The notes beneath the pieces are model-generated. The model was not told the origin of the DNA. It ran no database searches and saw nothing but the letters and a program-made list of their open reading frames with translations. A stretch of 64,000 bases of DNA from Massilia sp. H6 (GTDB lineage Bacteria > Pseudomonadota > Gammaproteobacteria > Burkholderiales > Burkholderiaceae_D). Numbering within the stretch: position 1 is the stretch's first letter; each line of letters starts with the position of its first letter. A program made the position numbers and the translations under genes. Positions 8,878 through 16,971 of the stretch are shown here, one piece after another. Where the stretch lies: assembly GCF_024802625.1 (NCBI RefSeq), contig NZ_CP103371.1:186001-250000 (forward strand). Reading direction: 5' to 3'.

Positions 8878-9974
8878 ACATGCTGCGCACCCTGCTGACC
8901 CGAACGCCGGCCAGGCCGGCACCGATCGGGGTCGATTTTGCCGCTCAGCGCCTGAACATGCTGCAGGTAACGGCTTCGCCCGACGGCCCGCTGCTGCGCG
9001 CCGCGGTCTCCCGGCCTTATCCGGTCGAGCGCGGCCAGCTGCTGGCCGACCCGCGCATGCTGCGCAGTTTCGTGCGCGACGCGCTCGCCAGCGCGCCCTT
9101 TGCGGGACGCCGCATGGTATCGGCACTGGCACCGGGCGACGTGCGCATTTTGCCACTGACCGTGCATGTCCCGAGCGGGCAGAGCGAGCAAGGGGCGGTG
9201 GCAAAAGCGGTGCGCGACCAGCTTGGCGCCGCCGCCGCCGATTCGGTCGTCGACTATTACCAGGTACGCAGTGTCGATTCTTCCGGCCCGGAACGCCAGG
9301 TGCTGGCGGCCGTTGCTTCCACCGCCGGAGTGCTGGCCTACCTCGATGCGATGCGCGGCGCGGGCTTCGATCCGGTCGCGCTCGATATCGGACCGGCCGC
9401 GATCGCACGCCTGCTGGCCGCGATGCAAGAGGACGTCGACCAGGCAGTACTATTGATTAACTTTGGCGTCAGAAAAAGCTTTCTGACGGTGATCTGGGGC
9501 CGTCGCCTGATGCTCGACCGCGAGATCGACTTTGGCGAGGCCCAATTGGTCGAGCGCCTGTCGCGGGTGCTCGGACTCGATGCGGACGCGGCGCTTGGCC
9601 TGCTGCACGAACATGGCATCGGCATCCCGGCTGCCGCGCTGCATGTGCGCGGCCAGGACCAGCAGGGCATTGGCCGCACGATCCGCGAAATCCTGTACCA
9701 GGAGTTTGCCGCCATGGCCGAGGAACTGGTGCGCACCCAGGTCTATGTCGCTTCACGCACGCGCGGCAGTGCCCTGAGCCGGGTCTACCTCAACGGCAGC
9801 GTGGCGCGCTATGCGAACGTTTGCGAACGGATCGAGGAACTGGTCAACCTGCCGGTGGAAGTACTCGACCCGCTGCGTGCCTTCCGTCCGGCCGCCGGCT
9901 TTACCATCAATACCGACATGCAGGGCATTGCGCTGGCAGCCGGCCTGGCCCTGCGGAGAGACGTTCATGGCTGA
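8874..9974 (+). CDS. PilM/MshI-like actin-fold pilus assembly protein
   Basis: The ATG sits inside the stop of the cyclase gene, preceded by AGGTGG; the protein is 366 residues. The beginning (IGVDFAAQRLNMLQV) and a later VLLINFGVRKSFLTVIWG segment are the phosphate-binding strands of the PilM/MshI actin-like fold, and it ends with a C-terminal AAGLALR like PilM. It should form the cytoplasmic ring that links the ATPase to the PilN/PilO-like inner-membrane proteins encoded immediately downstream. Sequence divergence from PilM is large, so MshI is the closer analogue. Confidence 0.82.
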   Translation: MNMLRTLLTRTPARPAPIGVDFAAQRLNMLQVTASPDGPLLRAAVSRPYPVERGQLLADPRMLRSFVRDALASAPFAGRRMVSALAPGDVRILPLTVHVPSGQSEQGAVAKAVRDQLGAAAADSVVDYYQVRSVDSSGPERQVLAAVASTAGVLAYLDAMRGAGFDPVALDIGPAAIARLLAAMQEDVDQAVLLINFGVRKSFLTVIWGRRLMLDREIDFGEAQLVERLSRVLGLDADAALGLLHEHGIGIPAAALHVRGQDQQGIGRTIREILYQEFAAMAEELVRTQVYVASRTRGSALSRVYLNGSVARYANVCERIEELVNLPVEVLDPLRAFRPAAGFTINTDMQGIALAAGLALRRDVHG

Positions 9975-10629
9975 TATCGACATGATCCCGCGCAGCTACC
10001 GCGAATCGGTACGGGTGCGCCGCACGCTCACGGCCTACGGCGCGGCGCTGGCGCTGCTGGTGCTCGCTGGTGGCGGCACTGCAGCAGTGCTGCGCTGGCG
10101 CCTGGCGGTCGAGACCCCGCGCCTGGAACAGGCCCGCGCCAGTTCGGCGCAGCTCGCGGCGCTACGCGCGCAGCTGGACCTGGCCCAGCAGCGCAAGGAC
10201 GCCCTGCTCGCCGATGTTGGCGTCCTGGCGGCCATGCGTGGCACCAAAGAGATTGCCACCCTCGCGCGCGTGCTGGAAGAAGCCCGCGACGACGACGTCT
10301 GGTTCGGGCGCATGCGGTTTTCGCGCACGCGCGAGCAACTGCCAGCGCTGCCCGGCGCCCCGGCACCCGATATCGTGCTGGCGCGCTCACCGGCCCAGGC
10401 TGGCGTTCCAGATACGCAGCAGGCCTGGCGCCTGGGCAGCCATATCGAGATCGACGGCGAAGCGCTGGACCATCCGGCGATGACGGCTTTCCTGGCCCGC
10501 GTCACGGCCAAGCCGGCGCTGCAGAACGTACGGTTCTTAAGCAGCAGTAGCGCCGCCACTGACACCGAGAGCAAGGTCGTGGCGTTCGGGATTGCCGCTT
10601 CGCTCGAGAAAGGAAAGCTCCATGAATGA
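9967..10629 (+). CDS. PilN/MshJ-like inner-membrane pilus assembly protein
   Basis: A 220-residue bitopic protein. The start ATG overlaps the previous gene by 8 bases and has GGAGAG in front. The cytoplasmic head (DMIPRSYRESVRVRR) corresponds to the PilN tail that docks onto PilM. One transmembrane helix follows (residues about 24-45), then a coiled-coil-prone region rich in Ala, Leu and Gln, and a small alpha/beta domain. The assignment rests on topology and gene order rather than on strong sequence motifs. Confidence 0.72.
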   Translation: MADIDMIPRSYRESVRVRRTLTAYGAALALLVLAGGGTAAVLRWRLAVETPRLEQARASSAQLAALRAQLDLAQQRKDALLADVGVLAAMRGTKEIATLARVLEEARDDDVWFGRMRFSRTREQLPALPGAPAPDIVLARSPAQAGVPDTQQAWRLGSHIEIDGEALDHPAMTAFLARVTAKPALQNVRFLSSSSAATDTESKVVAFGIAASLEKGKLHE

Positions 10630-11188
10630 CGCTCTGATGCGCCGCGCCGCAGCCTTGCCCGCGCGGCAGTTGCACATGCTCGGTAGCGGCGTACTGCTGA
10701 TTGTTTGCGCCGCCTTGTGGGCTTACGGCATGCGCGCGCCGCTGGCGGCGCTGCATACAGTGCGCGCCGAGCAGACGCGCCTGGATGGGCTTGGCGGCGA
10801 TACGCGCGCGCCGGCAGCGCAACTGGCAGTGCTCGCCGCCGACACCGAGACCCTGGCGGCGCAACTCGGCGCGGCCAATACCCTTACCCCGTCGCAGCAA
10901 CTGGTCGAACTGATCGGAGACCTTGGCAAACTGGCGCAAGTGCATGGCGTGAACCTGCGCACGGCGACCCCGGCGCCGCAGGAACCGGTAATGACGCTGG
11001 TCCAGGGCGGCGTCGATGCCGACGTCAGCGGCAGTTACGCGGCATTGATCGGATGGATGTCGGCCGTCGAGAATGCGCGCCCTCACCTGGGCATCGCCAG
11101 CTTCGAGATGACCCCTGCGAAGACGGCTGGAAAAGTCGAGATGAAGATCCGTATCGCGGCATATCGTCCGCAGGAGACAGCACCATGA
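10622..11188 (+). CDS. PilO/GspM-like inner-membrane pilus assembly protein
   Basis: A 188-residue protein with a short cytoplasmic N-terminus, a single transmembrane helix (residues about 18-36) and a periplasmic coiled coil followed by a compact domain, as in PilO. The ATG overlaps the PilN-like gene by 8 bases and is preceded by AAAGGAAAG. The motif LTPSQQLVELIGDLGKLAQ and the ferredoxin-like end fit PilO/GspM. It would pair with the preceding PilN-like protein in the alignment complex. Confidence 0.72.
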   Translation: MNDALMRRAAALPARQLHMLGSGVLLIVCAALWAYGMRAPLAALHTVRAEQTRLDGLGGDTRAPAAQLAVLAADTETLAAQLGAANTLTPSQQLVELIGDLGKLAQVHGVNLRTATPAPQEPVMTLVQGGVDADVSGSYAALIGWMSAVENARPHLGIASFEMTPAKTAGKVEMKIRIAAYRPQETAP

Positions 11189-11514
11189 GACAACAGGTTT
11201 TGGGCGCGCTGGCGCTACTGGCCCTGGCCTGCGCCGGGAGCGCGCAGGCACAGCTGCTGCGCGATCCGTTCGCCCGCCCTGCCCCGCCAGCGGACATCGA
11301 GGCTGGCGCAGCGCCGGAGCCGGAAGTCGCGCCACAATTGCGCGCGATCGTCTATGCGCCCGGCCGGTCGCTGGCCAATATCGGTGGCCGCATCCTGGCG
11401 GCCGGCGACTGGTTCGGCGACTACCGGCTGCTCGATATTCAGGAACGTAGCGTCACGCTGGTACGGCGTGGCGTCAAACAGGTACTTCGATTAGATCAGG
11501 CAAGCGTGAAATGA
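11185..11514 (+). CDS. PilP/MshK-like periplasmic pilus protein
   Basis: A 109-residue exported protein. It has a signal peptide ending near SAQAQ, then LLRDPFARP, the DPF motif common at the start of PilP/GspC/MshK mature regions, and a small beta domain of homology-region type (ILAAGDWFGDYRLLDIQERSVTLVR). It would connect the inner-membrane proteins to the secretin encoded next. It overlaps the genes on both sides by 4 bases (ATGA). Confidence 0.8.
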   Translation: MRQQVLGALALLALACAGSAQAQLLRDPFARPAPPADIEAGAAPEPEVAPQLRAIVYAPGRSLANIGGRILAAGDWFGDYRLLDIQERSVTLVRRGVKQVLRLDQASVK

Positions 11515-12830
11515 CCCACCCCGTGATGAAAAAGATTGTTCTGGCGGCGCTATGCGCTGCAGCCTGCGGCAGCATCAGCGCGAGCACACCGGCGCAAGAA
11601 GCTGCACCGGCCGCTGCGGCGGCGGGCTCGCCGGTTCCTTCGTTCGTGTTTCGCGACACACCGATCGCCGAGCTGTTCGAGATGATTTCGCGGCATGAAC
11701 GGGTCAACATCATGCTCGGCAAAGGCGTGACCGGCACCGTGGCGGTGAGCTTGTATGACATGACGCCGCACCAGGCCATCCATGCGATCGCGCATGCAGG
11801 GGGTTACGAAGTGATCACCCGCGACAATGGCTACCTGATTGTCAATCCGGCCCAGGCCGCGGCGGAAGTGCCGCCGCCAGCGCAGCTAGAAGTGCGCGCG
11901 CTCAAGGTTTTGTATTCAGACCCGCAGCTGGTCGGCGAGATTCTGGGCAAGCATGTCGGCCGCGGGGGCAAGGTTACCGTCATGGCCGCAAGGCGCATGG
12001 TAGTGGTAGAAGACTCGCCGGCAGGCGTGCGGCGCATCGAGCAACTGCTGCGCGAGATCGACTCGCAGCCGCAGCAGGTCATGATCGAAGCGAAAATCCT
12101 GGAAATCACGCTGGACGACAACGAGCAGTTCGGCATCGACTGGACCAAGGTGTTCAGCGCCAATGGCACCAACCGCATTGGCGTCGGTGGACTGGCCCAG
12201 CGTACCGGTTCAGGCCTGTTCTTCAACTATGTCAACCGCAACGTCGACATCTACCTTAATGCGCTGTCGACCAAGGGCCGGGTGCGTACCTTGGCCACGC
12301 CCAAGCTGATGACGCTGGAAAATCAGGAAGCGAGCACCAACATCGGCGACAAGCTGGGCTTTCGGCTGACCACCACCATCAATAACGTCACCAGCGAATC
12401 GATCCAGTTCCTGGAAACCGGCGTCATCCTGCGGGTGACGCCATCGGTCGACAACCAGGGACGCATCTCGCTGCGCATCAGGCCAGAAGTGAGCTCGGGC
12501 TCGGTACTGGGTGGAATTCCGTCGAAGAAGACCACCGAGGTAACGACCCAACTGGTGGCCGAAGACGGCCAATCGATCCTGATCGCGGGCCTGATCAAGA
12601 CCAGTGCCGGCCAGCGCCGCCTTGGCGTACCGATCCTGGCCGACGTGCCGGTGATCGGCAAGCTGTTTTCCAACAATGAAGACACCGGCAGCTCGACCGA
12701 GACCATTGTATTGATCACGCCGCGCATCGTGCCGACCCGAGCGGCCGGGCCCGATGCCCAGGTGGTCGAGCGGGTCAACCAGGCCGAGTACGAGCTGCAG
12801 CAGAAATTCGCGCCCGCACCGAAGCCCTGA
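11511..12830 (+). CDS. Pilus secretin (MshL/PilQ family)
   Basis: A 439-residue outer-membrane secretin. A signal peptide is best read from the second Met (11526). Next come an STN domain (IAELFEMISRHERVNIML ... YLIVNP), a secretin N-domain and the C-terminal secretin core with LATPKLMTLENQEAS, ETGVILRVTPSV and a final VPVIGKLFSNNE loop. It forms the outer-membrane pore for the pilus. The start overlaps the MshK-like gene. It is the last gene of the operon; no MshM, MshN, PilT or prepilin peptidase gene follows, so those functions must be supplied from elsewhere or are absent. Confidence 0.93.
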   Translation: MTHPVMKKIVLAALCAAACGSISASTPAQEAAPAAAAAGSPVPSFVFRDTPIAELFEMISRHERVNIMLGKGVTGTVAVSLYDMTPHQAIHAIAHAGGYEVITRDNGYLIVNPAQAAAEVPPPAQLEVRALKVLYSDPQLVGEILGKHVGRGGKVTVMAARRMVVVEDSPAGVRRIEQLLREIDSQPQQVMIEAKILEITLDDNEQFGIDWTKVFSANGTNRIGVGGLAQRTGSGLFFNYVNRNVDIYLNALSTKGRVRTLATPKLMTLENQEASTNIGDKLGFRLTTTINNVTSESIQFLETGVILRVTPSVDNQGRISLRIRPEVSSGSVLGGIPSKKTTEVTTQLVAEDGQSILIAGLIKTSAGQRRLGVPILADVPVIGKLFSNNEDTGSSTETIVLITPRIVPTRAAGPDAQVVERVNQAEYELQQKFAPAPKP

Positions 12831-12857
12831 ACGGGCGGCGCTCGGGGCTTCGGTTAA
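12819..12857 (+). terminator. Hairpin at the end of the pilus operon
   Basis: CCGAAGCCC (12819-12827) pairs with GGGCTTCGG (12845-12853), a 9-bp perfect stem that overlaps the secretin stop codon. The bases after it (TTAACTTT) are only moderately T-rich, so it may end transcription weakly or protect the message. Confidence 0.45.
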
Positions 12858-12948
12858 CTTTCAGCAGTCAATGAAAGAACACAACCATTCGCCCTTGTTT
12901 GGGCAAGACTCAATGCGACTACAGTGAGCGGTTCCTCGAGAACACCCG

Positions 12949-13203
12949 TCATATCGAGGAAATCAGCTTGGCACCGCAAGCGGTGAGATCGTTATTGTAG
13001 GCATAAGGCCGACCGTCGCGTTTTGCACCGGTAGCGTCCGGCATGATGGAAAACTTCCCTTTGCATTGGGGACAAAACGTCAGATCGTCTGCAAGCGCAG
13101 CTTCTACACCCATTGCAACCGTCCCGGACGAGACCGAAATGACCTGGCCACCGTGGTCCGTCTTGTCATGCATGCGAATGACACCGCGCCCCTCGTGCTG
13201 CAT
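12949..13203 (-). CDS. PAAR-domain protein, T6SS spike tip
   Basis: An 84-residue protein that is essentially one PAAR domain. It has HDKTDHGG near the start, the central zinc-site segment FCPQCKGKF, and a final NNDLTACGAKLISS. Such proteins form the sharp tip that caps VgrG on the T6SS tube. The ATG at 13203 is chosen over a TTG two codons upstream because GGAGG lies 8 bases before it and only 2 before the TTG. It is the last gene of the vgrG1 effector island, 85 bases after the Sel1 lipoprotein. Confidence 0.85.
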   Translation of the reverse strand: MQHEGRGVIRMHDKTDHGGQVISVSSGTVAMGVEAALADDLTFCPQCKGKFSIMPDATGAKRDGRPYAYNNDLTACGAKLISSI

Positions 13204-13288
13204 CTGCAAATCCTCCAGCTGCTGATTGATGGGCCAAGCGCTGCGGTACGATGTCGGCGCGCGTGACGTTTCGCATTGCTAGCGTGTG

Positions 13289-14908
13289 CTACTTCTCGAC
13301 TGGTGTTTTTGGCTCCAGCAAATGCCACTTCACGTCGGCACTCTCCAGCGGAAGCATCCAGTCGCGTTTCGGATCGGAAAATGCTTGGCCGGCAGTCAAC
13401 CAGCGCTGCCGCCACGCCTGGTTGACCTCTTGTTCTAGTGGGTGCCCCGGCGCAAGCCATGGCTGCCAGGTGCCGGTGATCGGACAGACCTCGTTACCAG
13501 CGCACTCGACCGGCGGCGTCAGGCGTGGAACTTGCCGGGACAGCCTGAGCGCCGTCCGCGGCGCGACTGCGCCACCGTCGTTGTGCACGGTGAGCACACG
13601 CTGCCAGACGATACCGGCGATGGCTTTCGAGCCCATGCTGTCCGGGAAACGCGGCTGCTCGAACGCTTCTCCTTTGCCATAAAGGCCGGGGGCGATGCCA
13701 GCCACGAAGTCGCGCACCTCGGCCGCTTCGTGTGGCGCTGTCGCTTGCCAGTAGCCGGCAACCGGCGCCTGCAGGGCATTGGTCGTTTCCTTGGTCGGCC
13801 GAAACACGTAGGCGCTGTCGAGGAAGTAGCGGCCCTTTCTGAGCGAGGCTTCGGTCGGCGTTGGTGTTTCGGACGCGGGCACGACGGCCATGGCTGCGGC
13901 GAGCAGGCTTGCGCGTGTCCCGTCCCATGGCGGCAGCGGCGCCGGCGGCAATGGCAGGATTTTATCGAGGTTGGGGAAGCGGCGATCGGGATTGAAGCTC
14001 AGTGCGTTGCCAAGCATGTTGTAACGTTGGCCGCGTGCCTTGTCGATGAAAGGCACGAACGTGCTTGCCAAATCGTCAGGGTCATCGAACTCGAGGAACA
14101 ATCTGTCCGCGCAATACCTGCAGCCACCCTTGACACCTTCGTGCAGCGCGCGCAGCACCCGGTCACGGGTTTCCGGGGTTTCCATACCGAGTTCCGTGCC
14201 GTCCGGCGCCCGGGGGACCTCATACATGGGTTTCATTTCCACCGCAGCCGGGCCGTAACCCTGTGCCAACGCACATTCAAACATCTTGATCGCAATCGGG
14301 ATGTTGCCCCAGTAGCCGGGCTTGAGGTCGTCCCCGCCCGCATCCATTTTCTCTCCAAGAAAGGCCATGGCTTGCGGGTTGCCCATATGGGCTGCTTTCT
14401 GAAAATAAGCATAGGCGCGGTCGGGATCGCCACGCACGCCGGTACCGTTGAGGTAATAGGTGCCCATCCTGTCGTAGGCGCCGGGCACCCCAAGGTCAAT
14501 GGCCGCTGACACCAACGCCACCGCCTCGTTCTCGCCATTGGGGGGATCGCGCCTTTCCACATACAGGCTGGCCAGGTTCAGCATAGCCTTCCAGTGATGC
14601 CGTTCGGCGGCCTGGCGGGTCAACTGGACGATTTTCTTGTAGTCGCGGTCTTCATAAAAGGTCGTACGATCTTCCAGCGCGCGCGCTTCAAGGAACCAGT
14701 CGTCGGCCTGGGCGTCGATTGGCGGCACCTTGCTCGCCTCGGTCTGGCAGTCGAACGAAGCGATGTGCGGATCGAAGGTCGGCAGTTCTTGCATGTATCC
14801 GGGAGGCTTGGTTTTGTCCATGTGGCAGGCCGTCAGAAAAGCAAGCGTGATCAGGAAAGTTGCCATATTGCGGCAACGCGGCGGGGCAGATGCGGCAAGA
14901 CCATCCAT
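13289..14908 (-). CDS. Sel1-repeat lipoprotein, probable immunity protein for the adjacent phospholipase
   Basis: A 539-residue protein whose signal peptide ends in a lipobox (FLTAC), so it should be lipid-anchored in the periplasm. Residues ~90-230 contain Sel1-like helical repeats (AMLNLASLYVERRD, AYDRMGTYYLNGTG, AYAYFQKAAHMGNPQAMAFLG). The C-terminal half is unassigned and may be a separate domain. It starts 3 bases after the phospholipase D gene. Sel1-repeat lipoproteins are known immunity partners of Tle5 phospholipases in Pseudomonas (the PA5086-5088 type), so an anti-Tle5 role is a good inference, not shown by the sequence alone. Confidence 0.75.
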   Translation of the reverse strand: MDGLAASAPPRCRNMATFLITLAFLTACHMDKTKPPGYMQELPTFDPHIASFDCQTEASKVPPIDAQADDWFLEARALEDRTTFYEDRDYKKIVQLTRQAAERHHWKAMLNLASLYVERRDPPNGENEAVALVSAAIDLGVPGAYDRMGTYYLNGTGVRGDPDRAYAYFQKAAHMGNPQAMAFLGEKMDAGGDDLKPGYWGNIPIAIKMFECALAQGYGPAAVEMKPMYEVPRAPDGTELGMETPETRDRVLRALHEGVKGGCRYCADRLFLEFDDPDDLASTFVPFIDKARGQRYNMLGNALSFNPDRRFPNLDKILPLPPAPLPPWDGTRASLLAAAMAVVPASETPTPTEASLRKGRYFLDSAYVFRPTKETTNALQAPVAGYWQATAPHEAAEVRDFVAGIAPGLYGKGEAFEQPRFPDSMGSKAIAGIVWQRVLTVHNDGGAVAPRTALRLSRQVPRLTPPVECAGNEVCPITGTWQPWLAPGHPLEQEVNQAWRQRWLTAGQAFSDPKRDWMLPLESADVKWHLLEPKTPVEK

Positions 14909-14911
14909 GGT

Positions 14912-16945
14912 TCAACCAAAACGTATGGTCGAGCTTCGGCCATCATCCAGCGGGACGATGAAGCCTTCCATCTGTTTTTTCTTTGGATCGGCTGATGACG
15001 ATTTCTGTCTATCCTTGTTTTCGTTCATGAGCTTTACCCATTCCTTGAGCGTTTTCTCGATTTCCTGCCGCGTAGCGTTGCCGCCATTATTCTTTTCAGT
15101 GGCGAGCTGCGTCCAAACGCGCTTGCGCAGGTCGGTCGCATGACGCGGATCATTTGTCGCCAGGTTGATCTCGCTATCTACCGCCATGCTGCGCTGGTTC
15201 AGGTTGGCACTGCCGAGCGTGAAGAAACCGTCGTCGACCAACAGCAGCTTGGAGTGAATGTAGATTTCGCGGTAGCGCCACTGGCGCCGCGCCTGGTTGA
15301 ACTCGCAGGCGTTGAGCACGGCCACGCAGACCCGCAGGCCGTACATATCTTCGAGAATCAAGGTGGAAGGCTTCTCGATCCTGTTTGCTGCCGAGATCAC
15401 ATCTGGCAAGCTTTCCTGCGTCGCCCGCATGCCCGTCACACCCCTGAAAGCGTACTGCCTGGACGTTGCCTCGTCGCGCCTGGCCCTCTCATTTGCCTCG
15501 TCAATCATCTTGACCTGTCCGGTCATGCCGTCCTGCTGGCCCAGTGTGGCCAGGGTGTCGTAGGTGCGTGGAACCATCTGCGCCTTTTCGGGCGCCGGAA
15601 TGACGACGAAGACATGCATTACCGGCAGGTCTTCGTTGGTTTTTCCGATCTTGGCGCAGTTGCGGTTCCAGCCGGCGATCACCTTTTTTCGAATTGCCAG
15701 CAAGTGCTCGGCCCAATCCTGATATTGGAAATACTGGTTTTCCATGTACAGGTAGCCCGTTCCCGCAGCGGCGACGCGGGTGGCATTGAAGTAGATGTCC
15801 CTGATCGTAAAGTCGTCTTCCTCCGGCTGCGTTCTGACGATCTGTACCGTCGAGTCGCCGGGAACGGCCTTACGCAGCAAGGCGGAAGGCGGCGCGCTGC
15901 ATACGTAGGGCTTGGCTGAAGCAGCGTCACCCGCACGTTGCCAGGCGCGCTCGAAATTTTCGTGGACCGGGATCAAGGCCCGGCCGCCCTCGATGCGACA
16001 GGCGTAATCGCGGTAGGGCTTCAAGGTGTCGAAATCGAAGAAGTTCTTTACGCCCTCCGCGCGCTCCTGCTTTGTCTTGGCACCGCCTTGTTCGCGTAGA
16101 GAATTCTCAACGCAATGCTCCGGGGTATCCCAATAGTCGGTCAGCGAGTTCAGTCCCATGACGTAAGCCACCGCCTTCTGGCCATCTTTGTAGGCGAAAT
16201 CGATCAGAATCGGCTTTTGATGATGGGTGCCGCCCAAGGTGAAGAGTTTGCGCTCTACCGCGTCGGGACTTCTCGCTTCCTGCTCAAGCGCCTCGCCAAT
16301 GCTGCCGGAATCGCCATCGCGCTTGCGAATGCTGATGCCCTGCAGCCTTCTTGAAAATGCCGCCTTATACCAGCTACAGCAATACTCTTCCCTGGCCATC
16401 GCCGCCAATTTGTCGCCGGGAATATTCCACTCTTTCTTATGGCGGTTTTCCTGGGCATGTTCACGGATCAGTTGAAGGCTCCGTGCCGCGTTGAGTTGTT
16501 GGACTGCGATATCGCCATTCTGAATAGTCCAGGGATTCGTCCCATGGGTATGTCCCGGCATGTGCTTTTGCACTTTGCCGCCGCTGTAGCTGTACCAGAC
16601 CAGCAGGCGCACTCGTACGCCGCGTCTGCCCGCTGCAATCAACAGGTCGCCATAGGTCTCGGCGCGCGGCCAGTTGTAGCCGTTACGCTCCAATTCCATG
16701 CCCGGATCGAAACCCCAGCACACCAGGTCGATGCTTTCCCTGGCTGCCGCGATGTCCCTGGCGATGGCCGCGAAACCGTCCTTCCCGCAGATAAGGACGC
16801 TGAGCTTGTTGTTGTGGGTAATGGGATGGGTGACGTTTCCCTTTTTGTTATTGTCTTCCACAAACCATTGGATGGTGGATGTCGCCTTGCAGCTGACTTC
16901 GTCGATATGAACCTGTTCGGTTCGCAGATATTTTTCAAAGCTCAT
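14912..16945 (-). CDS. T6SS phospholipase D effector (Tle5-like)
   Basis: A 677-residue enzyme with two HKD active sites: HQKPILID (H242, K244, D249) and HSKLLLVDD (H564, K566, D571) followed by GSANLNQRS. Both motifs are complete, so it should hydrolyse phospholipid head groups in target-cell membranes. There is no signal peptide, as expected for a T6SS cargo. The start is the ATG at 16945 with AGGGA 6 bases upstream; a GTG at 16966 is also in frame but has no site. It sits between vgrG1 and a probable immunity lipoprotein, which supports the Tle5 family call. Confidence 0.88.
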   Translation of the reverse strand: MSFEKYLRTEQVHIDEVSCKATSTIQWFVEDNNKKGNVTHPITHNNKLSVLICGKDGFAAIARDIAAARESIDLVCWGFDPGMELERNGYNWPRAETYGDLLIAAGRRGVRVRLLVWYSYSGGKVQKHMPGHTHGTNPWTIQNGDIAVQQLNAARSLQLIREHAQENRHKKEWNIPGDKLAAMAREEYCCSWYKAAFSRRLQGISIRKRDGDSGSIGEALEQEARSPDAVERKLFTLGGTHHQKPILIDFAYKDGQKAVAYVMGLNSLTDYWDTPEHCVENSLREQGGAKTKQERAEGVKNFFDFDTLKPYRDYACRIEGGRALIPVHENFERAWQRAGDAASAKPYVCSAPPSALLRKAVPGDSTVQIVRTQPEEDDFTIRDIYFNATRVAAAGTGYLYMENQYFQYQDWAEHLLAIRKKVIAGWNRNCAKIGKTNEDLPVMHVFVVIPAPEKAQMVPRTYDTLATLGQQDGMTGQVKMIDEANERARRDEATSRQYAFRGVTGMRATQESLPDVISAANRIEKPSTLILEDMYGLRVCVAVLNACEFNQARRQWRYREIYIHSKLLLVDDGFFTLGSANLNQRSMAVDSEINLATNDPRHATDLRKRVWTQLATEKNNGGNATRQEIEKTLKEWVKLMNENKDRQKSSSADPKKKQMEGFIVPLDDGRSSTIRFG

Positions 16946-16971
16946 GATGGTCCCTGTTCTGTTCACCGCTA

